A program made the position numbers and the translations under genes. 64,000 bases of DNA from Lachnospiraceae bacterium. GTDB taxonomy: Bacteria; Bacillota; Clostridia; Lachnospirales; Lachnospiraceae. The notes under the pieces are model-generated. The model worked only from the letters and a program-made list of their open reading frames with translations, did no database searches and was not told the origin of the DNA. Below, in pieces: positions 43,754-53,812 of this stretch. The stretch is taken from the NCBI GenBank assembly GCA_017936885.1, contig JAGBEO010000011.1:124001-188000 (forward strand). The letters are read 5' to 3'. Every line of letters begins with the position of its first letter. The stretch's first letter is position 1.

Positions 43754-45235
43754 ATGGGCAAAAAGATGTTGCTTGTGGTTCCCCATCAGGACGATGAAAT
43801 ATTTGTGGGTGGAGGATTATTAAGAATATTTTCTAAGAGCAAAGATTATGAAGTACATGTGGTTTTTACGACAAACGGAGATTTCTTTCCGTCAGAGGGA
43901 GAGATACGTCTTAGGGAATCTTTGCGTGTTTTGACGAAATTATATGTTATTCCGGAAAAGAATATCTCCTTTTTAGGGTATGGTGACGGATGGCAGGGTG
44001 GCAAGCACTTGTATAATCTGCAAAGAACACAGATGACAACGTCAATATGCGGTAGGAGAGAAACCTACGGAATCACTGAACATGAGGATTACAGATGGAT
44101 AAAGTCAGGAAGACATAGTGTGTACTGTAGAGATAATTTCAAAGCAGATATGAAAGAACTTATGTCAGATATTATGGCGGATATTATTATAGCTGTAGAT
44201 TATGATAAGCATCCGGATCACAAAGCGGCATCCTTGATGGCGGAGGAATGTATCGGCGAACTGTTAAAGGAACACCCGAATTATCGTCCTATTGTCTTAA
44301 AACGATATGCGTATGACGGTGTGTGGAAAGGGAAAGCCGATTTTTTTGATCTACCGCGCAAGAGAACAATATTGTCGCAGTTTGAAGAAGCTCCGTATTT
44401 GGAGGAGGATAAGATTTGTATTGGGATGCCGGCGGAGTGCAGTACTCCATACTTGCGGCATAACTTTCTCTATATTGCTGCCAAGTGCTATAAAACGCAG
44501 GAGGTATGGCAGAAGGCAGATGAAATCATTAATATTGATGAGGTTTACTGGAGAAGAAATACTAATAATCTGCTGTATGAAGCGGAACTGAAAGCTTCCT
44601 CAGGGCAGGTAGAGTTTATTCGGGACTTCAAATTGTATGATTGTGATGATATCATGAAAAAGCAGTTTGTGATGAAGCAATGTGCATGGCTTCCGGTTGT
44701 CTCAGACCATGACAGAAGAATTCATATTCATTTCAATCATCCACAGACAATAGAACAGATTAATATTTATGCGTTGGGCAATCCAAGTAAGGACAGGTTG
44801 TCAGGAGAATTTGTGCTGGATAATGGTGTGCGATTATTTACTGGAAATATTTGCCTAAACGGGAAGAAAAATAAATTTACACTGGAGAGGCAGAGTAATA
44901 TTATCAACATAGATTTTTATATCACCGATTGTGTAGGTAATCCGGCAGGGATTACGGAAATGGAAATATTGCCGCAAAGAGACGGCAGTGTGCCGGAGGA
45001 ATTACAGAAGTTTGTTTTTCGGGAAGATTCTTTTGAGTTTAACACAGTTCATAAATTGGGAATGCAGATTGAGAGGACAATGTTTTCTTTAAAGAGGAAA
45101 CTGTATAGATGGTTTCCTAATGAATTTTTCTTAAAAAGATACTATCCGGAACTTGGGAAGAAAAGACAATGGTTATTTATTTATAGAATTAAATTTGTAT
45201 GGGAACGTGTAAACAGTAAATTTGGTAATCCTTGA
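43754..45235 (+). CDS. PIG-L/LmbE-family deacetylase with C-terminal galactose-binding-like domain
   Basis: A 493-residue protein. The N-terminal PIG-L domain has VVPHQDDEIFVGGG (about 8-21) with the zinc-binding His and Asp-Asp, and DYDKHPDHKAA (about 152-162) with the second histidine pair. Residues from about 300 to 425 form a beta-rich module (IHIHFNHPQTIEQINIYA, FVLDNGVRLFTG, GITEMEILP) with the look of an F5/8-type galactose-binding fold; the last 70 are basic. PIG-L enzymes deacetylate GlcNAc linked to lipids or nucleotides. No signal peptide is visible. The appended domain would bind glycan and is not part of the minimal family. Confidence 0.83.
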   Translation: MGKKMLLVVPHQDDEIFVGGGLLRIFSKSKDYEVHVVFTTNGDFFPSEGEIRLRESLRVLTKLYVIPEKNISFLGYGDGWQGGKHLYNLQRTQMTTSICGRRETYGITEHEDYRWIKSGRHSVYCRDNFKADMKELMSDIMADIIIAVDYDKHPDHKAASLMAEECIGELLKEHPNYRPIVLKRYAYDGVWKGKADFFDLPRKRTILSQFEEAPYLEEDKICIGMPAECSTPYLRHNFLYIAAKCYKTQEVWQKADEIINIDEVYWRRNTNNLLYEAELKASSGQVEFIRDFKLYDCDDIMKKQFVMKQCAWLPVVSDHDRRIHIHFNHPQTIEQINIYALGNPSKDRLSGEFVLDNGVRLFTGNICLNGKKNKFTLERQSNIINIDFYITDCVGNPAGITEMEILPQRDGSVPEELQKFVFREDSFEFNTVHKLGMQIERTMFSLKRKLYRWFPNEFFLKRYYPELGKKRQWLFIYRIKFVWERVNSKFGNP

Positions 45236-45269
45236 AAGGCAGCTTGTTTTATTAGGATAGGACGAGAGC

Positions 45270-45986
45270 GTGTCCAATGAGAGATTTTATTTGACTGCTG
45301 GGGAGGACAATGTGTACAGAGTAGAAAATAAATATAACTGCAGTGAGGAAGAAATGTATATTTTGCAGCACAGATTGGAAGGTGTCTTAAAAGCCGACAG
45401 TAATGAGAATCATCCGGAAGGCTATAGTATCATCAGTCTTTATTTTGATGATATGAAAGATACTTGCCTGAGAGATACTGTAGATGGGGTGGAATTGCGT
45501 GACAAATACCGCATCAGGATATATAATAATTCTTTGGATACAATTAAGCTGGAAGTGAAGTCCAAGAAGGACAGCCGTATTCTTAAGAAGTCCAGAACTA
45601 TCACGAGGAATCAGATGGAACAGTTGCTTTGCGGAGAGTGTATAGAGGATTCGGCATCGATGGATGACCCGGCAACCCTTTTTAATCTTGCTATTAAGAC
45701 GAAAGGGTTACGGCCCAAAGTGATTGTGGCGTATGAGCGGAAAGCTTATATATTCGAGCCGGGCAATACCAGAATTACGCTTGACAGGAATGTGCGCGCA
45801 AGCAATCGTATTGAGGATTTTGGCAAAGATAATATAAGTTATGATTTCATAAATGAGTATGATAAGGTTTTAGAAGTCAAGTATGATGAATTTATTCCGG
45901 GCTTTTTATTACAACTGTTGGAGTTGGGAAATATGCAGCAGACTTCGTATTCCAAATATCAGTTATGCAGGGAGATATATTTATAA
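45270..45986 (+). CDS. VTC-domain protein (polyphosphate-polymerase-like)
   Basis: A 238-residue protein with the basic tunnel signatures of the VTC family: YRVENKYNCSEEE, SLYFDDMKDTCLRDTVDG, RDKYRIRIYN, KLEVKSKKDSRILKKSRTI, VAYERKAYI, RITLDRNVRA and VLEVKYDEFIP. In yeast Vtc4 this domain makes polyphosphate from ATP; bacterial homologues are mostly uncharacterised and often sit beside DUF4956 and CotH genes. The following gene encodes DUF4956 and a CotH protein is encoded at 6963. Start codon is GTG with AGGATAGGA shortly upstream. Whether it makes polyphosphate here is not known. Confidence 0.88.
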   Translation: MSNERFYLTAGEDNVYRVENKYNCSEEEMYILQHRLEGVLKADSNENHPEGYSIISLYFDDMKDTCLRDTVDGVELRDKYRIRIYNNSLDTIKLEVKSKKDSRILKKSRTITRNQMEQLLCGECIEDSASMDDPATLFNLAIKTKGLRPKVIVAYERKAYIFEPGNTRITLDRNVRASNRIEDFGKDNISYDFINEYDKVLEVKYDEFIPGFLLQLLELGNMQQTSYSKYQLCREIYL

Positions 45987-46039
45987 TAAAGATTGGGGAT
46001 AAAAGATGATACCCCCGGAGAAAGTAAAGGAGAGATACC

Positions 46040-46720
46040 ATGTCAGTCAAAGATGTCATTAAAAGCAGTGTGTATGAGAGTCTGGGAGGGGGCACGAATT
46101 TATCGGTTGCCAATATTCTGCTGATTCTTGCAGTTGCGTGTTTGTTAGGTCTGTATATTTTTGCGGTGTATAAATTATCCAGCAAATCTGCTTTTTATTC
46201 CAAGGACTTGAATGTGACGATGGCGGGAATGCCGCTCATCATAGCAGCTATTATGATCGCGATGCAGTCTAATCTGTTGGTGTCATTAGGTATGGTGGGT
46301 GCATTGTCTATTGTCAGATTCCGTAATGCAGTGAAGAACCCGGTTGATTTGCTGTATTTGTTCTGGTCTATCAGTACCGGTATTATTGTGGGAGTAGGTC
46401 TTTACATACTCGCGCTGGTGCTGTGTATTGTGATGACGATACTTCTTATTGTGCTGGATATGATTCCGAACGCGAAAGCGCCGGATTTACTGGTACTTCG
46501 CGGTGAGGCGGACAAGATGGATTATGCCGGATTAGAGACACTTATGAAAGAATATTGTAAATATCATAAGGAAAAATCCAGATGTATTAAGAACGGAGAG
46601 ACTGAACTGATTATAGAAATCAGAACTTCAAAGAAAGAAGAATTGTTACAGAAACTGACAGCAAAGGAACATATGACACAGGTTAATTGCATTTCGCATG
46701 ATGGAGAGTGCAGAGTATAA
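46040..46720 (+). CDS. DUF4956 membrane protein
   Basis: A 226-residue protein with about four membrane helices (about 24-44, 62-80, 82-95, 108-145) and a soluble C-terminal ferredoxin-like segment of about 75 residues. The stretch LGMVGALSIVRFRNAVKNPVDLLYLFWSI is the conserved core of DUF4956. The family is the habitual partner of VTC-domain genes, as here (53 bases downstream of one). It may form the channel or anchor for the VTC protein. AAGGAGAGA before the ATG is a strong ribosome site. Confidence 0.88.
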   Translation: MSVKDVIKSSVYESLGGGTNLSVANILLILAVACLLGLYIFAVYKLSSKSAFYSKDLNVTMAGMPLIIAAIMIAMQSNLLVSLGMVGALSIVRFRNAVKNPVDLLYLFWSISTGIIVGVGLYILALVLCIVMTILLIVLDMIPNAKAPDLLVLRGEADKMDYAGLETLMKEYCKYHKEKSRCIKNGETELIIEIRTSKKEELLQKLTAKEHMTQVNCISHDGECRV

Positions 46721-46768
46721 ACGGGACAATACCGGAACATAATGTGATTAACTAAAGGCGGAAAAGAC

Positions 46769-48766
46769 ATGTTGATTGCTGTTTTGCTGTTATATAGTAA
46801 TATTCATATTTACAAAATGAAAAAGTACATCCGGGATGCGGGTCTTAACTCTTATATTGAGGCCTGCTGTGTCTGGATGCTCTTTTTATTTGCGTTGACA
46901 GAAGGATTATCCGTGTTCCATGCGGTAAGATTTATGGCGTTATTTGTATTCTGGGCAGTTTTTGATATTTTTTTAGCGTTAATATTTATATTGCAGTGGA
47001 AGAAATCCGGTCTTGGAATCAGTGAACTGTGCGGGATACAAGGAAGGAAAATGTACGGAGACAGAATCGAAGGCATACAGAAGAAGGGCAGAATAAGAAA
47101 TCTGCGCAGCTATTTTTATTATGGCATCCTGGTTTTAACCGGATTGGCGGTTTTCCTTTTGGCACTGCTTACTACACCGAACAACTGGGATTCCATGACC
47201 TATCATCTTTCACGTATTGCCTACTGGACGCAGAACCGTTCCGTAGAACATTATGCAACGAATTGTCTCAGGGAGATTGCCAGTCCTGTTTTGGCTGAAT
47301 TCGTGAATCTGCATGTATATATATTGTGCAGAGGCAAAGATATCCTTTTTAATCTGTTGCAGGCAGCTTCCTATTTTACCTGTACCGTATTGGTGGGAGC
47401 TATTGCGCGTAAGCTGGGATGTGACAAGCTGTTTCGTTTTATTGCCATGCTGATCTATATGTCCATGCCGATTGCATTTGCGGAGGCGCTGACTACGCAG
47501 GTGGATAATTTTGCTACGGTCTGGCTGCTATTTTTTGTATATATACTGTTAGATTTGATAGAACAGAAAGAAAACTTAGTATTTGATTTGACCACGGTTT
47601 GTAAAGTGTGTACATTAGGATTGTGCGTTGCATGGGGATATCTGACAAAACCGTCTGTTTGTTTCGGAATGGTCATATTTGCAGTTTGGCTGCTTGTCAG
47701 ATGTAGTGTGAGAAAAGATAAAATTTGGAATTTGGTCAGATTAGCGCTGTGTGCACTGCCCTGTGTTATCTTGCCGCTTGTACCGGAGCTTTGGCGTAAT
47801 TTTGCAACTTTTCATTCTTATGCCAGCAAGACGACCGGGGCAAGACAGCTTGTGGGAACGTTGCAGCCTTCCTATGTGTTCGTAAATTTTGTTAAAAATT
47901 TTACTTTTAATATGCCGATAGCTTTACTTAAGGACAGTCACGAGTTCTTTGTTAAATTTGCGGTGAAAGCAGCAGAGCTTCTGCGAGTGGAATTAGACGC
48001 GGAATCTATATCCGAAGACGGAAGGGTATTTGGTCTGCATGCTCCTCAGACTTACGGATATGACACGGCAATCAATCCTGTCGTACTTTGGGCATTCGTT
48101 TTCTGTGTTATCTGGGCAGTGATACGTTTTAGAAAGACAGATTGGAAAAACCTTGCAAACAGTTATCTGATCTGTGCTTCCGTTTCTTTTTGTATTTTTT
48201 GTGCGGTTTTAAGATGGGAGCCTTTTGTGACCCGGTATATGGTGTCCTATCTGGCACTTTTATGCCCCATGATCGCATCACAGATTCAATTACGGACTAT
48301 AGAAGAGAGCGGGCAGAAACTGCGGTATGGTATTGTGGGGGTTATAAGTGTTCTGTGTATTATGGAATTGGTGAATCTCTTGAATTTTCATCTGGATATA
48401 TACAGATATAAGGGCGCCAATAACAGACCCTATGGATATTTCGCATCCAGAAGGGAAGAAACACAGTATTATTCCGATGTGGCGGATGAGATTAAGGGGA
48501 AGGACTATCAATCAGTTGGATTATACGTCATGAAAGGGGATGCATATCAGTATCCGGTATGGGCTATGCTGGGGGATCGGCATATGGAACATGTGAATGT
48601 GCAGAATGAATCGTCTGTGTATGTGGATGAAGCATTCACGCCGGATTGTATTATCTGGTTTGCGGCGCTTCCGGAGGATACGGTTACGATCAACGGCAGA
48701 GTCTATGATCAAGTGCAAGACTTTGGAGATAATCACTATCTGCTGTATACGGAGCAGAGGGAATGA
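46769..48766 (+). CDS. GT-C fold membrane glycosyltransferase (GT39/ArnT-like)
   Basis: A 665-residue protein with some twelve membrane helices in the first 570 residues and a small soluble C-terminal domain. The first outer loop has NNWDSMTYHLSRIAYWTQN (about 140-158); the Asp followed by Tyr-His is the catalytic region of polyprenyl-phosphate-dependent GT-C enzymes. TQVDNFATVW and YLTKPSVCFG correspond to later conserved loops. It would use a lipid-linked sugar of the kind made by the DPM-like enzyme at 5811. It is the last gene of the operon: an intrinsic terminator begins 30 bases after its stop. Confidence 0.8.
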   Translation: MLIAVLLLYSNIHIYKMKKYIRDAGLNSYIEACCVWMLFLFALTEGLSVFHAVRFMALFVFWAVFDIFLALIFILQWKKSGLGISELCGIQGRKMYGDRIEGIQKKGRIRNLRSYFYYGILVLTGLAVFLLALLTTPNNWDSMTYHLSRIAYWTQNRSVEHYATNCLREIASPVLAEFVNLHVYILCRGKDILFNLLQAASYFTCTVLVGAIARKLGCDKLFRFIAMLIYMSMPIAFAEALTTQVDNFATVWLLFFVYILLDLIEQKENLVFDLTTVCKVCTLGLCVAWGYLTKPSVCFGMVIFAVWLLVRCSVRKDKIWNLVRLALCALPCVILPLVPELWRNFATFHSYASKTTGARQLVGTLQPSYVFVNFVKNFTFNMPIALLKDSHEFFVKFAVKAAELLRVELDAESISEDGRVFGLHAPQTYGYDTAINPVVLWAFVFCVIWAVIRFRKTDWKNLANSYLICASVSFCIFCAVLRWEPFVTRYMVSYLALLCPMIASQIQLRTIEESGQKLRYGIVGVISVLCIMELVNLLNFHLDIYRYKGANNRPYGYFASRREETQYYSDVADEIKGKDYQSVGLYVMKGDAYQYPVWAMLGDRHMEHVNVQNESSVYVDEAFTPDCIIWFAALPEDTVTINGRVYDQVQDFGDNHYLLYTEQRE

Positions 48767-48796
48767 TGTTTAATTTAATGTTTTGTATAAAAAGTG

Positions 48797-48837
48797 AAAA
48801 CTGATGCTGAAATTTCCAGTGTCAGTTTTTATTTTTT
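48797..48837 (+). terminator. Intrinsic terminator of the right-hand glycan operon
   Basis: Stem AAAACTGATGCTG (48797-48809) pairs with CAGTGTCAGTTTT (48817-48829) over 13 base pairs including two G-U pairs, loop AAATTTC, followed by TTATTTTTT-type U-tract to 48837. This is a complete rho-independent terminator and closes the transcript starting at about 35455. Confidence 0.88.
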
Positions 48838-48838
48838 G

Positions 48839-48847
48839 TGTTATGAT
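48839..48847 (+). promoter_or_regulatory. Extended -10 promoter directly after the terminator
   Basis: TG (48839-48840), one base, then TATGAT (48842-48847). The position of a -35 box (48819-48824) falls in the terminator's descending arm and reads GTGTCA, a poor match, so the extended -10 would be the main determinant. Initiation near 48854 gives a 99-base leader for the giant glucosaminidase gene. Confidence 0.4.
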
Positions 48848-48952
48848 GCAGGTAGACATAACTTATTAAGAACAAGTATAGTTATGAAAGGTAAGATTTG
48901 CCTTTTATTATGATAATAATGTGAAGCGATTCAAAAGAGGTAATAAGACAGG

Positions 48953-51900
48953 ATGAAAAAGATGAACAAAAAGAAACATACCGTGTATTCATATCCGTGT
49001 AGATGGCTGACATTTATTCTGTGTCTTGCACTGTGCCTGGGAAGCAGTTCTTTACAGGTACTGGCGGTGGAAGAAACCGTATTGTATACAGATTATGAAG
49101 GTGATAACAGCCAGAGCATGGAGGGCTCCACCGATATTTCCGGCAATACGGAAGATACAGGAAATCAGGATATGCCAACAGATCCTGATGCCCCGGAGGA
49201 TTCCAATGACTCGGAGAACGGAGAAGAAACGGACAATCAAACAGGGGCAGAAGACTCGGCAGGTTCAGAGAACAGCGGTAATCTGACTGATCAGCCGGAG
49301 GATGAGAAAGCACAGGAAGATAACGTTTCGCCGGATCAGCCGGAGGATCAGGTAAAAGACGATTTGGAGGACAGTGAAGGTTCGGAACAGATATCCGATA
49401 ATGATTTGGAAACGGTTTCTGAAAATAATCTGGATTCTGTTTCGGAGAACGATCTGGATGAAGAACGTGCTATACATATAAAAGAAGCAGAAGAGGCTTT
49501 TGCGAAGTTGGCGGAAGAAAAAGTACTGATGGCGTTGTTGTATCATGCCGACAGCTATCAGGTGCGAAGGGAAGCGGACAAAGATAGTGCGGTTACTGCC
49601 ACTTTAGAGATAGGGCATACCGTATATCTGCGTGGTGTGAAGATTACAGAGGAAGACATCTGGTATCAGGTGCAGTTTTGGCTTGACGGCAATGAGCAGA
49701 CGGGATATATCCAAAGTTATTATCTGGCATACTCGGATGAAGATTGGATTGCATGGGAAAAAGAATATGTGACACCTCTCTGGAAGACGGAGAATGAATT
49801 CAGTCGTTCAGCGTATGGGATGACTACATATGCGGTTATGGAAAGCGCAGTGGATTATTCGGATATCTCAGCATTTCCTTCTGCCTATCAGAGTGATCTG
49901 CGGAGCTTGAAAGCAGCGCATCCGAACTGGACTTTTGTACCCATGAATACGGGACTTGATTTTAATACGGTGGTCAAGAATGAGATGGGAGACAAGAGCC
50001 TGATTCAGAATACAAGCAGCAATAGTTCTAAAGGATGGGTAGGCAAGTTATACAGCGGCAGTTGGTATTATGCCACAGAAGCAGGAGTGTCCCATTATCT
50101 GAATCCCTGCAATTTTTTAAAGGAAGAGTATATTTTTCAGTTTGAACAGTTGACGTTTAATGCTTCCTATCACAATGTGACGGCTGTACAGGCCTTTCTG
50201 AACAGTACTTTTATGAAAGGCGCAATACCGGGAGACTCAGGCAACAGAACCTATGCACAGGCATTTTATGAGATTGGCAAGAGCCGTAAATTAAGCCCGA
50301 TCCATTTGGCATCCCGTGTATATCAAGAGCAGGGAAAGGGAACATCCCCGTTGATATCGGGTACTTACAGCGGCTATAGTGGGTACTATAATTATTTTAA
50401 TGTGGGAGCCAGCGGCAAAACAGATGCGGAAGTAATCGAGAATGGTTTGAAATATGCCAAATCAAAAGGTTGGAATACGCGCTACAAGTCCCTTGAGGGA
50501 GGCGCGGCTACGATTGGGAATAACTATGTTTTGAAAGGGCAGGATACTCCGTATTTGCAGAAATTTAATGTGGACGGCAATTATAATGCTCTTTACACCC
50601 ACCAGTATATGCAGAATATCCAGGCACCGGCCAGTGAATCCCAGAGTACAAGAAAAATGTATTCCGGCGCCGGAAGTCTTAATTCGGCCTTTGTATTCAA
50701 GATTCCTGTTTATAAGAATATGCCCGGAGGAACAGGATTAACGTTAAATAAGACAAGTCATACGATGAATAAGGGTGATACCCTGCAACTGTCGGCAACG
50801 TTGGATGGCATTGAGAGTACGGACGGACAATTTGCTGTGACATGGAAAAGTGATGACAGTTCTGTTGCCACGGTACAGGAAGGACTTGTTACAGCCTGCG
50901 ATGTGGGAGAGACCGTCATTACAGCTTCTTGTGACGGCTATGTGGCATCCTGCAAGATCATTGTGAAAAATCCGTTGCAGACTATCACCCTTCAATATGA
51001 CGGAGAAACGGTCACAACGGAATATCCCGTGGTGCTGAGAAGGGCAGATACCGTGGTTGCAGATACGAGCGGTTTCAGTGCACAAGAAATCAAAGAAAAT
51101 GTATCTGCTGCAACATTACAGGTATCTTTTGAACCGGAGGACACAACGGACGACAGAACCATTGTTTGGTCAACATCGGATACTAAGATAGCTACTGTAA
51201 AAGCAGATACGGCAGATCCAACTAAGGCAGTTGTCACAGCCAAGGCAACAGGTGAGGTGACAATCACAGCCAAAGCATCGAAAGCGGGCAATAAAACCGC
51301 AACATGTAAAGTTAAGGTGATTGCACCTGTTTATAAAGTGGAATTGACGAATCCAAATGCGCAATCCTCAGATTTGGCAGATACGACAACATTGTTTGCA
51401 GGACAGAGCGTTAGCTTAAATGCAGAGTATTTTCCTAAGAATACCACATCCGATACGCAGATTATATGGAGTGGTTCGAACGATAAAGTTGCAACGGTTA
51501 AAAATGGCAAAGTGACAGCGGCGTCGGCTGGAACGGTCAAGATTACGGCACAGATAAAAGGGTACGAAGAAGGAGAAAAGGTCTATTCCGCTACCCATAC
51601 GATTGTTGTCAAGGAATGTACAGTAACCTTTATGAAGAAAGACGGCAAGACGGTGCTGAAAAGTCAGACTTTGGGATATGGAGAGACGATATCGAAAGCA
51701 GACTTCCCTGTGGAAGAGAAGGTTAATGGCAGTCTGTTTATCGGCTGGTACACAGGTCAAAACGGTACAGGCAGCTTATTTGATGAAACAACAGGAGTCT
51801 ATAAAGAGAACGTAACATTATATCCCTACTATGAAGAACAGGGCAAAGGTTTCTATGTAGTACCCGTAGGAGACCAGACTTATACGGGCAGCGCCATCAA

Positions 51901-53812
51901 GCCGGTTATTCAGGTATACGACGGAGTAAAATATGAAGAAGGTGACAGAGAATTAATCCCGCTGGTTCTAAATCAGGATTACACTGTATCCTATAAGAAT
52001 AATAAGAACGTGAATGCAGAAGGCAGCAAAGCAGTCCCAACCATCACGGTTAAGGGAAAAGGAAATTATGCGGGAACTCAGTATGTGTATTTCAATATCG
52101 TGCCAAAGGCATTGACAGATGCTGATATCATTGCAGATGATATCACGGTGGCATACAGCGGTAAGACGATTAAAAGTGCACCTAAAGTAATGCGCGGCGG
52201 TAAGAAACTGGCTGTTAAGACAGATTATACGGTCTCTTATCCGCAAACAGGAACCGGAGCTTATCAGAAGGCCGGAACTTATCCGGTTGTGATTACCGGA
52301 AAGGGCGGTTACGCGGGAACCATTACCGTTTATGAAACCATTACACAGGATGTAATGATGAGCAAGGTCAGCATAGCCAAGATCCCGAATCAGACCTATT
52401 GCAATGATCTGGTGGACAAGGAAGCGGGGATCGGTATTACACCTCCGGGTTTGATCGTGAAGTATAAGAATAATGTTCTGACAGAGAGTGAAGACGGTGG
52501 TCTGACAGGGGATTACACTGTAACCTATCAGAACAATATGGCGGTTGGAACGGCAACCGCGACGATCACGGCGGTAGAGGGAAGCGGCTTTACGGGAAGT
52601 AAGAGTGCAACGTATAAGATCGTTGGTACCTCTATAACGAAAGCCAAAGTGACTGGAATTATCGCTAAGGATTATACCGGCAATGAAGAGGATGTGAAGC
52701 AGAGCGATTACACATTGACACTGAATGACAGGGAATTGGTGGAAGATGTAGATTATGTTGTATCTTACAGTAATATTTCCAAGGTTGGGACAGCCAAGAT
52801 TACGTTTCAGGGGATCAATGAATATACCGGTAAGGTTACGAAAAGCTATAAGATCAATGCCTATAATATTTCTTTGGGTGAATCCGGAGATAACGTATGT
52901 ATCAGTATGAAATATTATCTGCAGGGAGAGGATAAGAGTGCTGCCGGGAATATAGATTTCATAGAAGAAATAACAGCCCCCTATGTAAAAGGCGGCAGCA
53001 AACCGATGGTGGTGCTGTATTTTAACGATATCGAACTGACACCGGGCAAAGATTATACCATCAGGTATGCTAATAATAATGCGGTCACAACTTATGATAT
53101 GCCGGAGAAAAAACTGCCGAAGATTACCATAACCGGAAAAGGAAATTTTAAAGGGAGTTTTAGCGGCACGTGGTGCATCACGGACGGACAGATGTCCGAT
53201 GAAAACGGCAAACTCACTATGACAGTTAATGATGTTGTTTATAAGAATAAGAAAGGGGCATATAAGTCCGCTGTTAGCATTAAGGATGTAAGCGGAAGCA
53301 AGCTGGCAGCAGGGAAGGACTATGATAAGAATCTAATCTACACATATGAAGAAGAAATTCGGTTGGAGAACGCGGATGGCAGCATTACTTTGCGGCAGGC
53401 GGGTGATACAGTAGAGACAGCGGATATTGTACCGGCAGGAACGGTTATTCGTGTGACGGCGATAGGAAAAGGTGCATATGCCGGAGAAACCGCGGATGGC
53501 GCATTCATTTCCAAGACTTATCGGGTTGTGGCATCGAACATTTCCGGCGCGAAAGTTAAAACAGTATCCAAGTCTTATCTGAATGGCAGGGCAGTAACCT
53601 TGAAACCGGAGGATCTGACAGTGACCTTTAAAGGAGTAACAGAGCCGCTTGTATATGGTGTAGATTATGTGATTGATCAAGAAACCTATACCAACAATAT
53701 TAAGAAAGGCAGAGCAACGGTTATCATACGCGGAATTGGTGATTACGGTGGAGAGAAGAAAATAACATATACTATTGGTGCTAAACAGATTTTGTGGTGG
53801 AAAAGTAATTAA
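48953..53812 (+). CDS. Giant secreted glucosaminidase with SH3, Big2, InlB and MBG-like repeats
   Basis: A 1619-residue exported protein. Signal peptide 1-38 (basic, hydrophobic LTFILCLALCLG, cleavage near VLA-VEE); acidic linker to about 180 with the repeated S-E-N-D/N-L-D motif; SH3-like domain about 190-265; glucosaminidase domain about 300-560 with SPIHLASRVYQEQGKG, whose Glu (about 458) is the likely catalytic acid; three Big2 Ig-like domains about 590-885; an InlB-type repeat (FIGWYTGQNGTGS) about 890-965; then about five MBG-like repeats (YTG..., GxDYxVxYxNN, GKGNYxG) to the end. It probably cuts peptidoglycan while binding the wall. No LPXTG or SLH anchor is visible. ATG 48962 is an alternative start with AGGA eight bases upstream. 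Confidence 0.9.
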   Translation: MKKMNKKKHTVYSYPCRWLTFILCLALCLGSSSLQVLAVEETVLYTDYEGDNSQSMEGSTDISGNTEDTGNQDMPTDPDAPEDSNDSENGEETDNQTGAEDSAGSENSGNLTDQPEDEKAQEDNVSPDQPEDQVKDDLEDSEGSEQISDNDLETVSENNLDSVSENDLDEERAIHIKEAEEAFAKLAEEKVLMALLYHADSYQVRREADKDSAVTATLEIGHTVYLRGVKITEEDIWYQVQFWLDGNEQTGYIQSYYLAYSDEDWIAWEKEYVTPLWKTENEFSRSAYGMTTYAVMESAVDYSDISAFPSAYQSDLRSLKAAHPNWTFVPMNTGLDFNTVVKNEMGDKSLIQNTSSNSSKGWVGKLYSGSWYYATEAGVSHYLNPCNFLKEEYIFQFEQLTFNASYHNVTAVQAFLNSTFMKGAIPGDSGNRTYAQAFYEIGKSRKLSPIHLASRVYQEQGKGTSPLISGTYSGYSGYYNYFNVGASGKTDAEVIENGLKYAKSKGWNTRYKSLEGGAATIGNNYVLKGQDTPYLQKFNVDGNYNALYTHQYMQNIQAPASESQSTRKMYSGAGSLNSAFVFKIPVYKNMPGGTGLTLNKTSHTMNKGDTLQLSATLDGIESTDGQFAVTWKSDDSSVATVQEGLVTACDVGETVITASCDGYVASCKIIVKNPLQTITLQYDGETVTTEYPVVLRRADTVVADTSGFSAQEIKENVSAATLQVSFEPEDTTDDRTIVWSTSDTKIATVKADTADPTKAVVTAKATGEVTITAKASKAGNKTATCKVKVIAPVYKVELTNPNAQSSDLADTTTLFAGQSVSLNAEYFPKNTTSDTQIIWSGSNDKVATVKNGKVTAASAGTVKITAQIKGYEEGEKVYSATHTIVVKECTVTFMKKDGKTVLKSQTLGYGETISKADFPVEEKVNGSLFIGWYTGQNGTGSLFDETTGVYKENVTLYPYYEEQGKGFYVVPVGDQTYTGSAIKPVIQVYDGVKYEEGDRELIPLVLNQDYTVSYKNNKNVNAEGSKAVPTITVKGKGNYAGTQYVYFNIVPKALTDADIIADDITVAYSGKTIKSAPKVMRGGKKLAVKTDYTVSYPQTGTGAYQKAGTYPVVITGKGGYAGTITVYETITQDVMMSKVSIAKIPNQTYCNDLVDKEAGIGITPPGLIVKYKNNVLTESEDGGLTGDYTVTYQNNMAVGTATATITAVEGSGFTGSKSATYKIVGTSITKAKVTGIIAKDYTGNEEDVKQSDYTLTLNDRELVEDVDYVVSYSNISKVGTAKITFQGINEYTGKVTKSYKINAYNISLGESGDNVCISMKYYLQGEDKSAAGNIDFIEEITAPYVKGGSKPMVVLYFNDIELTPGKDYTIRYANNNAVTTYDMPEKKLPKITITGKGNFKGSFSGTWCITDGQMSDENGKLTMTVNDVVYKNKKGAYKSAVSIKDVSGSKLAAGKDYDKNLIYTYEEEIRLENADGSITLRQAGDTVETADIVPAGTVIRVTAIGKGAYAGETADGAFISKTYRVVASNISGAKVKTVSKSYLNGRAVTLKPEDLTVTFKGVTEPLVYGVDYVIDQETYTNNIKKGRATVIIRGIGDYGGEKKITYTIGAKQILWWKSN

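Noticed and set aside
51800-53790. Repeated blocks that might be a CRISPR or DNA repeat array
   Set aside because: The repetition is at protein level (MBG-like domains in frame); the DNA copies are divergent and of unequal length, so there is no array.
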